Shown here piece after piece: positions 52,760-60,387 of a DNA stretch of 64,000 bases. The DNA comes from Paenibacillus sp. 1011MAR3C5. Its GTDB lineage: Bacteria; Bacillota; Bacilli; Paenibacillales; Paenibacillaceae. Made by a program: the position numbers and the translations under genes. Numbering within the stretch: position 1 is the stretch's first letter; every line of letters begins with the position of its first letter. The notes below the pieces were generated by a model. That model was not told the origin of the DNA. It saw only the letters and a list, made by a program, of their open reading frames with translations, and did not search any database. The stretch spans positions 620,001 through 684,000 of the forward strand of contig NZ_QZCF01000003.1 in the NCBI RefSeq assembly GCF_003591485.1, given 5' to 3'.

Positions 52760-54246
52760 TTGACAGGTTAACGGAGTTGGACAAGAGAAACAGGCTCCTG
52801 GTCAAAATCGTATGGGGATTGCTCGGGCTTGGCATATTGACCGACATCGTCATAGGTTTGAGCATGGAGCTTATCTTGCTGCTTGCCGGTGTTGGCGCGG
52901 TGCTCTGCGGCGCGGCAACACTTATGACTTATAAGAATATGGGCAGTCGATATGTCAAATATTTGGTGCCTTGCAACTTGACGATCATCGTGTCGTTGCT
53001 TATCCTATCCGACCCAAACCCGATCGTGAGCACATACTTCCTCGTTTACGTCAACTTGGCGATTATGACGCTTTATTCGGATTATAAACCGATTATTTTC
53101 ACCGGAATTCTAGGGGCGGGGCTAAGTACATATTTGTTCATTGTTCCTGAATATCAGGAGCGTCTATTCCCTGGAGAGTCGTTGGCTTATCTCTATTTGT
53201 ATCTGGCCTTCGCAACGATCGGCCTTGCTTTCTCCGCCCACTTCAGCCAGCGTCTGCAAAGGGAAGTGACAGAGCGCCAGCGTGAAGCGCTAACGTCAAA
53301 GGAGCTTGCTGAGGAACTGCTTGTCCAGCTGCGCAATTCTATTGGCGTGCTTACGGAATTCAGCCGCGAGCAGCAGGAGCATGCGCATTCCACCGGTGTG
53401 ATCTCCCGCGAAGTAACGGGCACCTTTGGTGAAATGACGACGGCAATTGAGAAGCAGACCGGAAGCGTGCTTACTATTAATGATTCCGCGCAGCAGATCG
53501 AGCAGGGCATCCGGCGTCTGCTGGAAGGGGCGACTCTTCTTCGCAGCTATTCGAAGGAGAATGTTCATCTTGCCGAGGAGAATAAGGCGCAGATGGATGT
53601 TCTTGCTACGGAGATGGAAGAGCTTCGCAGCATGATTGCGGGAACCGTCGCCATGATGCAATCGCTCCAGCACCAGAATGAACAGGTGACTAGTATCGTA
53701 GACACGATCAGCGATATTGCGGAGCAGACCAATTTGCTGGCGTTGAACGCAGCGATTGAAGCGGCCAGAGCCGGCGAGCATGGCAGAGGTTTTGCAGTCG
53801 TATCCGGTGAAGTGCGCAAGCTTGCGGATCATTCGAGAAGGTCGACCGATGAGATTAGCAGCATTCTCTCCTCCATCCGCAAGCAGATCAACGATGTGTA
53901 TATGCATGTGGAACAGGAACAGACGACGGTCATCAAGAGCAGTGAAGTGACGCGCCAGGCGCGGGAGCTGTTCGAAGGGATGAACGATAATGCGAAACGT
54001 ACGGGTGAACAGGCGATGGATGTCGGCGAATTTGCCGAAAAACTGAATCAGCGGTACGGAACGATGGCAGAGGAAATCAACAGCATCGCGGCAACGACGC
54101 AGCAGAACATGGCTTCGGTCGAGGAAGTGATGGCAAGTATGGAGACACAGCATATGAAGATTGCCAAGATGGTGCAGGAATATATCCGGTTGGACGAGCT
54201 GGTGTCCGGCTTGAAGCATTTGTCTGAAGGCAATCCATCGCGTTAA
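52756..54246 (+). CDS. MCP-like receptor with polytopic membrane input domain and no HAMP
   Basis: Protein of 496 residues. The N-terminal 160 residues form five or six closely spaced membrane helices with short loops, not a periplasmic sensor; there is no HAMP domain. A coiled-coil methyl-accepting signalling domain follows directly, with the conserved tip [31 protein letters not shown] that docks CheA/CheW. Such receptors typically sense membrane state, energy or small hydrophobic signals. Translationally coupled to the unknown protein upstream. Confidence 0.9.
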   Translation: MIDRLTELDKRNRLLVKIVWGLLGLGILTDIVIGLSMELILLLAGVGAVLCGAATLMTYKNMGSRYVKYLVPCNLTIIVSLLILSDPNPIVSTYFLVYVNLAIMTLYSDYKPIIFTGILGAGLSTYLFIVPEYQERLFPGESLAYLYLYLAFATIGLAFSAHFSQRLQREVTERQREALTSKELAEELLVQLRNSIGVLTEFSREQQEHAHSTGVISREVTGTFGEMTTAIEKQTGSVLTINDSAQQIEQGIRRLLEGATLLRSYSKENVHLAEENKAQMDVLATEMEELRSMIAGTVAMMQSLQHQNEQVTSIVDTISDIAEQTNLLALNAAIEAARAGEHGRGFAVVSGEVRKLADHSRRSTDEISSILSSIRKQINDVYMHVEQEQTTVIKSSEVTRQARELFEGMNDNAKRTGEQAMDVGEFAEKLNQRYGTMAEEINSIAATTQQNMASVEEVMASMETQHMKIAKMVQEYIRLDELVSGLKHLSEGNPSR

Positions 54247-54529
54247 GCGGAGGAACCGTTTCGTTTTTTTTTGCGAATCAGGTGTTTAAGATACCCGGAG
54301 ATGGTTGCTCTTTTTTCAGGAGTGGCCATTATTGCTCATACCAAGCGTCTTGACCATTCATATGGAGATGTATGTGTTCCTTGTCATGATCTCGCGCAAC
54401 CGGCATTGAGGCAAGGAGGATATGTCGGCATGTGAGGCAACTGCTTCTTTACGAGAGGGCTGCTCGGGTTTAGAATTATAACCAGCGTAATAAAGCGCAA
54501 CTTCTATCGGAAAGTAGCAGGATGCAGCC

Positions 54530-55462
54530 ATGAACATTTTTTTTCACATCTTAGTGACAAACGTGTTGCCAATGGGGATTATGGTCGCGCTAGGCATCGT
54601 ATTGCAGCGGGCTTTTTCGCTGGATATTAAGACGCTTTCGAAGCTTAATTTCTATTTGTTTTCACCCGCCATTATGTTTGATCTCATCTATCGGACGGCT
54701 ATTTCAGTTAGTGTAATTGGCCAGGTGATGCTGTTTTTCGTCATCTTTATGGCTGGGCAGTATCTATTGGTGGAAGCGGCCATTCGGGCGAGAGGATATG
54801 AGCCCAGCATGAAGAGTGCGATGCGCAACAGCGTATTGTTCTATAATAGCGCCAACTATGGCGTGCCGCTGAATCAATTGGCCTTCGCAGGCAGCAAGGA
54901 GACGCTGGCGATCCAGGTGATGATCATGATGACTCAGTCGCTGGTGCCTAATACATATGGCGTCTACAGCGTCAATGCTCATAAGACGGATATGCGGCAG
55001 GTGTGGAAGACCATCCTGTCGATGCCTGTTATTTATGTCATACCGCTCGCCTTTCTGCTGCGCGGCTTCGAAGTGCCTATTCCGCAGCCGATTGCGACTC
55101 CTGTCGGTTACTTGGCCGATGCGTTTATCGGGACGGCGCTCATTACGCTCGGCGTTCAGCTGGGCAGCATGCAGTGGCGGATAAGCCGCCCTCATATGGT
55201 CGATGTAAGCTTGTCCGGGTTTCTCAGGCTTATCGCAGGGCCGGCTCTAGCATGGCTGACCGTATGGCTCATGGGTCTGGACAAGCTGACGGCCGCCGCT
55301 TTAATCGTTTCCTCAGCGGTGCCGACTTCACTCAGCAGCGTGCTGCTCGCGGTGGAGTTCGACAATGAGAAGGAGTTTGCATCCCAAACGGTATTTGTCT
55401 CTACGCTCATCAGCATCTTCACGGTGACAGCGGTCATTTACTTTCTGCGGATCGAGGTGTAG
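54530..55462 (+). CDS. AEC-family (auxin efflux carrier / malonate-malate type) transporter
   Basis: Ten-helix transporter of 310 residues in the AEC family. Typical features are two five-helix repeats, NFYLFSPAIMFDLIYR near the start, FYNSANYGVPL and SSAVPTSLSSVLLAVEF near the end. Bacterial relatives move organic acids or amino acids; the substrate cannot be told. An AGGAT-type weak ribosome site precedes ATG 54530. Single gene with its own terminator. The 283 bases before it hold no supported gene. Confidence 0.88.
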   Translation: MNIFFHILVTNVLPMGIMVALGIVLQRAFSLDIKTLSKLNFYLFSPAIMFDLIYRTAISVSVIGQVMLFFVIFMAGQYLLVEAAIRARGYEPSMKSAMRNSVLFYNSANYGVPLNQLAFAGSKETLAIQVMIMMTQSLVPNTYGVYSVNAHKTDMRQVWKTILSMPVIYVIPLAFLLRGFEVPIPQPIATPVGYLADAFIGTALITLGVQLGSMQWRISRPHMVDVSLSGFLRLIAGPALAWLTVWLMGLDKLTAAALIVSSAVPTSLSSVLLAVEFDNEKEFASQTVFVSTLISIFTVTAVIYFLRIEV

Positions 55463-55489
55463 CGACAGCAGCCACCCATTAACAAACCG

Positions 55490-55526
55490 AACAGCGCGTA
55501 TCTTATTAGAGATATGCGCTGTTTTT
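55490..55526 (+). terminator. intrinsic terminator after the AEC transporter
   Basis: AACAGCGCGTATCT / AGATATGCGCTGTT (14 pairs, one G-T), short loop TATT, followed by five T. Confidence 0.8.
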
Positions 55527-55579
55527 GCGCCTTCATGAAGAGGAAGCTATTCCAACTAATATGCCGTTCAACTGCTATA

Positions 55580-55634
55580 TTGCAAGTTAACGATATATCG
55601 TATAGAATAACGATAAAACAATACGATATATCGT
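55580..55634 (+). promoter_or_regulatory. padR promoter with twin ACGATATATCGT operators
   Basis: -35 TTGCAA (55580-55585), 17-bp spacer, -10 TAGAAT (55603-55608). The perfect 12-bp palindrome ACGATATATCGT occurs twice, at 55590-55601 between -35 and -10 and at 55623-55634 just before the ribosome site, 33 bp apart (about three helical turns); a half-site AACGATA lies between. Strong candidate for autoregulation by the PadR protein encoded next. Confidence 0.8.
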
Positions 55635-55648
55635 AAAGGATGATGCAA

Positions 55649-56386
55649 GTGACGAATAAAGAATGGAACGAGCAGGAACAGCTTTTTTTGCACCGTGAAA
55701 ACGGCAGAGAGTGGAGCTCATCCGGTAGAAGGTTTTTTTCGAGAGGCGGCGTGAAATACGCTTTGCTGGAACTCTTGATGATCGAGCCTATGCATGGTTA
55801 TCAAATGATCAAACATTTGGAGGAGCAATCGGCGGGTACTTATAAGCCCTCCGCAGGCTCCATTTATCCGACACTCCAGCTATTAAGCGATCAGGGGTTT
55901 GTCTCCGCTAAGAAGGAATCAGGAAAAAAGATATTTGAAATAACGGAAGACGGAAGAGTGTTTCTGCTGCAGGAACGTGAAGAGAACAAGGACTCGTCAG
56001 CGGACAACACTCATCCCCCAGGCACAACCAGGTCAGCCCCCAATGAGGATGAATGGCCCATGCGTGGCCAGGATGGCGGCCGCTTCAGCCGTGGCGGGGA
56101 TATTCTTCATTCGCGGGAGCGGCACCACGGTTATGCCGGGCATGGCAGGCGCGGGTCCGAAAGGGGAGACTGCGAATATGGAGCTTTGGGATCTCCGCGT
56201 GCTGAGCATGACGAGGAGCAAAGCAAAGGCCGTAATCGCAGGCTGACTCCCGCCGGGAAACAGCTCTTTCACCAGCTAAAGACAGCAGAGAGGGCGGCGA
56301 TGGAGGTTCCAGCTAAAGCGGAGCGCCTTCGCGAGATTTTGAATGAGTTAAGAGAAGCATTGCACGGATTGACGGAGGGCAAGTGA
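55649..56386 (+). CDS. PadR-family transcriptional repressor with long low-complexity linker
   Basis: Repressor of 245 residues. The PadR winged helix is clear (YALLELLMIEPMHGYQMIKHLEE, YKPSAGSIYPTLQLLSDQGFV, KKIFEITEDGRVFL, about 32-108). It is followed by about 75 residues rich in Arg, Gly, Asp and His, then a C-terminal helix (LTPAGKQLFHQLKTAERAAME) for dimerisation. PadR proteins of this class usually have 110-190 residues. GTG 55649 lies eight bases after AAGGA; ATGs at 55640 and 55643 overlap that site. Its end overlaps the ABC exporter start region, so it likely controls that exporter and itself. Confidence 0.88.
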   Translation: MTNKEWNEQEQLFLHRENGREWSSSGRRFFSRGGVKYALLELLMIEPMHGYQMIKHLEEQSAGTYKPSAGSIYPTLQLLSDQGFVSAKKESGKKIFEITEDGRVFLLQEREENKDSSADNTHPPGTTRSAPNEDEWPMRGQDGGRFSRGGDILHSRERHHGYAGHGRRGSERGDCEYGALGSPRAEHDEEQSKGRNRRLTPAGKQLFHQLKTAERAAMEVPAKAERLREILNELREALHGLTEGK

Positions 56387-56388
56387 GG

Positions 56389-58218
56389 ATGATGGGAGAG
56401 AGAGGTTATCAAAGCCCTGCCAAAGGTAGGGTATCTCGCAAGTTCGGTACAGGGGAAAAAGTGAAGCCGGCAAGTATTTTTGCGATGTTTTTACGAATCT
56501 TTGAGCACGCCCGCACAGAATGGAAGGCGCTTGTTACCGCTCTGGCATGCATCATTCTAATCTCGCTGCTTGAATTTGTCGTGCCGCAGCTGACCAAATA
56601 TACGATCGATACAGTCATTGATCAGAAGCTGTTCAGCCAGTTGTTTTATATCGGCGCAGGTATTATCGGAGCGGCAATCTCGCTCGGCTTACTGCGTTAC
56701 TTGAGCACATCGGTTATGGCTGCGATCGGGCAAAAGGTGCTTTACCGGCTGCGCAACGATCTGTATCGGCATCTGCAGAGGCTGGATGTCGCCTACTATG
56801 ACCGCAATCGGACCGGTGATCTCATGTCGAGGGTAACGAATGATGTGAGTGTGCTGCAGCAGCTGATTTCATCCAGCATGATGCAATTGTTTACCGACGT
56901 GTTTACCTTTACCGCCATTGCCGCCTATATGATGTTTATTGATTGGAAACTGACCTTGATGCTGCTAGCGACGTTTCCATTTATGATTTTGACTACCCGT
57001 GTATTCGGCAAACGCATCCGTACGTCGTTCCGCAAAGTTCAGGAATCACTCGCGGATGTCAGCGACCATTTGCAAAATACGCTGACGGGCATTCGAATGA
57101 TCAAATCCTTTACAGCCGAAGAATATGAGTCGGAGCGCTTCTCCGAGCGGACGCAGCGCAATATGGATGCGAATGTGCAGGTGACCCGCTTGCGTGCGGC
57201 ATATGAGCCTATCATTGATTTTATTAATTTTATAGGCTTGGCTATCGTGCTCGTATTCGGCGCGTGGCTCGCGATGAAAGGATCGATGACCGTCGGTACG
57301 GTCGTCGCTTTTATCGCATATCTGCGGCTTCTGCAAAATCCGATCCGCCATTTCAGCCGTATTCTCAATTCCATCCAGCAAGCGGCTGCCGCGTATGAAC
57401 GCATCGTTGAAGTCATGAATACGGAGCCTGAGATTACAGATAAACCCGGCGCGGCCGAGCTGCCTTCTATGAATGGCCATATCCAATTTCACGATGTGAC
57501 ATTTTCGTATTCGGGCAATAGGGAGGACGAGGTGCTGAGCGGCTTTGATCTAGAGCTTAAACCGGGTGAAGTGACGGCGCTGGTCGGCTCATCCGGTTCG
57601 GGTAAAACGACGATCGCCCATCTCATTACAAGATTCTATGAGGTGAGTGAAGGAAGCATAACGATCGACGGATACGATGTGCGCGATGTGTTGCTGGATT
57701 CCCTGCGGGAGCAGATTGGCATCGTGACGCAGGATATTGTTCTGTTCAACGGATCGATCGCGGAGAATATCCGCTACGGCAATCAGAATGCGACGGATGA
57801 AGAAGTAAGGGCTGCAGCGAAGGCAGCCTATGCTGCGGAATTTATCGAGAGCTTTAAGGATGGCTATGATACGCAGATCGGCGAACGGGGCGTCAAGCTG
57901 TCCGGCGGCCAGAAGCAGCGGCTGTCTATTGCGAGGGCTCTGCTTAAAAATCCGAAAATGATAATTCTGGACGAAGCAACAGCTTCCCTGGATACGGAAT
58001 CGGAGCAAATGATTCAGACTGCGCTGGCGGAGCTGCTTAAAGGACGAACATGCCTCGTTATTGCCCATCGCCTGTCCACGATTCAGCAAGCCGACGGAAT
58101 CTACGTGCTGGAGAACGGGAGAGTCGAGGAGCATGGCACCCACGCCTCTCTCCTGAAGAGAGGCGGAAGATACAGCGAGCTGTACGAAATGCAATTTCCA
58201 GTCGTTCATACGAATTGA
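56389..58218 (+). CDS. ABC exporter half-transporter (multidrug/lipid type)
   Basis: Half-transporter of 609 residues with six helices (about 45-335) and a complete nucleotide-binding domain: Walker A GSSGSGKTT, signature LSGGQKQRLSIARALL, Walker B MIILDEATASLD with catalytic Glu, and H-loop IAHRLST. Intact residues suggest it works as a homodimer, unlike the pair at 48081-51709. ATG 56389 is nine bases after GGAGGG; a GTG at 56383 overlaps the PadR stop but is too close to the ribosome site. Cotranscribed with padR. Confidence 0.93.
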   Translation: MMGERGYQSPAKGRVSRKFGTGEKVKPASIFAMFLRIFEHARTEWKALVTALACIILISLLEFVVPQLTKYTIDTVIDQKLFSQLFYIGAGIIGAAISLGLLRYLSTSVMAAIGQKVLYRLRNDLYRHLQRLDVAYYDRNRTGDLMSRVTNDVSVLQQLISSSMMQLFTDVFTFTAIAAYMMFIDWKLTLMLLATFPFMILTTRVFGKRIRTSFRKVQESLADVSDHLQNTLTGIRMIKSFTAEEYESERFSERTQRNMDANVQVTRLRAAYEPIIDFINFIGLAIVLVFGAWLAMKGSMTVGTVVAFIAYLRLLQNPIRHFSRILNSIQQAAAAYERIVEVMNTEPEITDKPGAAELPSMNGHIQFHDVTFSYSGNREDEVLSGFDLELKPGEVTALVGSSGSGKTTIAHLITRFYEVSEGSITIDGYDVRDVLLDSLREQIGIVTQDIVLFNGSIAENIRYGNQNATDEEVRAAAKAAYAAEFIESFKDGYDTQIGERGVKLSGGQKQRLSIARALLKNPKMIILDEATASLDTESEQMIQTALAELLKGRTCLVIAHRLSTIQQADGIYVLENGRVEEHGTHASLLKRGGRYSELYEMQFPVVHTN

Positions 58219-58245
58219 GAATAACCTTTTTGAAGGAAAAAGAGG

Positions 58246-58287
58246 CTTTCGGACCTGATAACGTTCAGGCTGGGAGCTTTTTTTTGT
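58246..58287 (+). terminator. intrinsic terminator after the PadR-linked exporter
   Basis: Core stem CCTGA / TCAGG with loop TAACGT, an internal loop, an outer CTTTC / GGGAG stem, then a run of eight T. Confidence 0.6.
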
Positions 58288-58614
58288 GAATGGGAGCAGA
58301 AATGGGACGTAAAACGTTAGTCTGTTAGCTTCATGACCATAACGAAAATACCGCCGTCTTGCTGAAAAAAAGAAAAAAACAATCAAAAATAACGATATGT
58401 CAGCCATATTGGATAGATGAAGTTCTTACATCGAATAAGAGGCAGTGAAAAATTGATAATTATGGACGATTATTTATACTTATGGATGATTTCCTGTTAG
58501 TGTATTTATGCTAATAAGTTGCTATAAAATCACTTGTACTCCCAAGTATGGAAAGGTAGAATGGGAAGAAAAGTATATTGTAAACGTTTTTAACGAGAGA
58601 TGGAGGCGAAAGCG
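58288..58614. other. AT-rich intergenic region with promoter of the last operon
   Basis: No gene seen. Near its end is a promoter: -35 TTGTAC (58534-58539), 17-bp spacer, -10 TAGAAT (58557-58562). Just downstream, TTGTAAACGTTTTTA (58578-58592) fits the cre consensus with one mismatch, in a position suited to a roadblock; catabolite control is only a suggestion. The part before 58500 is rich in A/T and shows no other signal. Confidence 0.5.
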
Positions 58615-59307
58615 ATGGAGCCAGCATCATCGGACATCATTGTAGCAAGCGGTATCAAACGGACTTTTGGGAGAGGCTCAGGAGCTGTTCACGTCTTGAA
58701 GGGTGTCAATCTTCATATTCCCTCAGGGGGGCTTATCGCTTTTAAAGGCAGATCGGGCTCTGGCAAAACAACGCTGATCAATCTGCTAAGCGCGCTGGAC
58801 CGCCCAAGCGACGGCTCCATATTGTTCGAAGGAAAGGAGCTGTCTTCTCTATCAAATGGAGAACGCGATAATATCAGGCGTACGAGAATGGGGCTTATCT
58901 TTCAATCCTTTGCATTAATTCCCCTGATGTCGGCTTACGAGAATGTAGAATTTGTACTTCGGGTATCGGGTTACCCCGCGTCCGAGAGGAAGTCGGCCGC
59001 CATCGCGGCGCTGGATCACGTAGGGCTGACCCCGCGGATGCATCATCGCCCGTTCGAGATGTCGGGGGGCGAGCAGCAGCGGACAGCCATTGCGAGAGCT
59101 ATCGCGCATAAGCCAAGCCTGCTTCTCGCAGACGAACCGACAGCCGAGCTGGACAGCAGAACAGGGCTGCAAATCATGAAAGTATTCCGTAACTTGGTGG
59201 AGACAGCGGGGATGACCATCATCATGACCACCCACGATCCGGCTATTATGGAGATTGTTGATCATGTGTATGAATTGGAGGATGGACAAATTGTGGTTCC
59301 GACTTAA
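58615..59307 (+). CDS. MacB/LolD-type ABC ATPase
   Basis: ATPase of 230 residues for an FtsX-type transporter. Walker A FKGRSGSGKTT, the MacB/LolD-type GLIFQSFALIPLMSAYENV after the Q loop, signature MSGGEQQRTAIARAI, Walker [13 protein letters not shown], and TTHDP are all present. ATG 58615 lies eight bases after GGAGG; the ATG at 58600 overlaps that site. Its end overlaps the start of the membrane-fusion lipoprotein gene by 17 bases, so the genes are coupled. Confidence 0.93.
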   Translation: MEPASSDIIVASGIKRTFGRGSGAVHVLKGVNLHIPSGGLIAFKGRSGSGKTTLINLLSALDRPSDGSILFEGKELSSLSNGERDNIRRTRMGLIFQSFALIPLMSAYENVEFVLRVSGYPASERKSAAIAALDHVGLTPRMHHRPFEMSGGEQQRTAIARAIAHKPSLLLADEPTAELDSRTGLQIMKVFRNLVETAGMTIIMTTHDPAIMEIVDHVYELEDGQIVVPT

Positions 59308-60310
59308 ATCCAAAGCATTCCTGGCACTTATATTCGTAATCGCGTTATCCGGCTGCTCGCTGCTTCCAGCGGAGGAGGAGCCGCTTAAGCCGCCGCTTGT
59401 TAAGCCGCCGCAAGAAAACTACCGCACGACACCTGTTGTGAAGGGGGCGATTGCCCAAGAAGTAAAGGGCAATGGCACGCTTGAATCTTATTTCTCTGAT
59501 GCCGTTGAATTTACAGCCGAAGGCGGCCGCGTCAAGGAAGTATTCGTCCGAGCAGGAGACGATGTGAAGAAAGGCGACCCGCTTGTTCAGTTGGACGTAG
59601 GCGATATGGATGTTAATTTGCGTACGCTGGAGATGAATATGCTCGTATCCCGGAAGAAGCTTCGTGAAGCCAAGCTTGCAGAGGACGAGGAAGGAATGCG
59701 CATCGCGCAGCTGCAATATGAGATTGACCAGATCAAATATAACCGGCTGCAGGAGTCGTACAGCAACAAGCAGCTGCTTGCGACAATGGACGGCAGGGTT
59801 ACATTTGTCGCGCCGATTGCAGAAGGCGATGAAGTCAAGCCGTACGAGACGATCGTCATGATATCAGATCCTTCCAAGCTCCGCGTATCATTCCAGATTG
59901 ATACGTCTTCCGATGCGATGAAGGTCACCGTGGGCTTCAACGCTTCGTTGAAATTCGGTACGGAGCTTGTTGAGGGCAAAGTTACACAGACGCCAAGCAG
60001 CGCACCGCAGACGGATGACGAGATTCTGCGGTCCCGTTATGCTTCGCATGTGTACGTAGAGCCAGACGCGCTTCCGGAGTCGGCTACAATCGGCACGAAA
60101 TCGGATGTTACGATTCGATTGCAAGAGAAGGAAGATGTTCTGCTTATCCCTCGCAGCGGCTTGCGCAATTACTTGGGCCGGACCTTCGTGCGCATTCTGG
60201 AGGATGGGGACAAAATACGCGAGGTCGATGTCGAGCAGGGAATCGTGGGTTCGACCGAAGTGGAAATTACGAAGGGTCTTGAGGAAGGCCAGTTGATCGT
60301 GCTCCAGTAA
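59291..60310 (+). CDS. membrane-fusion (HlyD/MacA-like) adaptor lipoprotein
   Basis: Periplasmic-adaptor-type protein adapted to a Gram-positive envelope: lipoprotein signal with lipobox ALSGC, then a barrel-sandwich (lipoyl-like) hairpin (VKGNGTLESY, EVFVRAGDDVKKGDPLVQL; ATMDGRVTFVAPIAEGDEV), a short coiled coil and a beta-barrel domain. 339 residues from TTG 59291, which has GGAGG nine bases upstream; ATG 59282 is in frame but directly abuts that site. Works with the FtsX-type permease and the ATPase on either side. Confidence 0.9.
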   Translation: MWFRLKSKAFLALIFVIALSGCSLLPAEEEPLKPPLVKPPQENYRTTPVVKGAIAQEVKGNGTLESYFSDAVEFTAEGGRVKEVFVRAGDDVKKGDPLVQLDVGDMDVNLRTLEMNMLVSRKKLREAKLAEDEEGMRIAQLQYEIDQIKYNRLQESYSNKQLLATMDGRVTFVAPIAEGDEVKPYETIVMISDPSKLRVSFQIDTSSDAMKVTVGFNASLKFGTELVEGKVTQTPSSAPQTDDEILRSRYASHVYVEPDALPESATIGTKSDVTIRLQEKEDVLLIPRSGLRNYLGRTFVRILEDGDKIREVDVEQGIVGSTEVEITKGLEEGQLIVLQ

Positions 60311-60387
60311 TAGATAGGTATTTGCGCGGGACGACGGGTTCGTTCAGCTGTTTGTTGTAATGCCTTTGGACCTGGGAGGTTAGTTGC

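Noticed and set aside
54301..54435. 44-codon frame with a CxxCH motif before the AEC transporter
   Set aside because: No usable spacing from any ribosome site, no export signal that a haem protein would need; the motif is probably chance.
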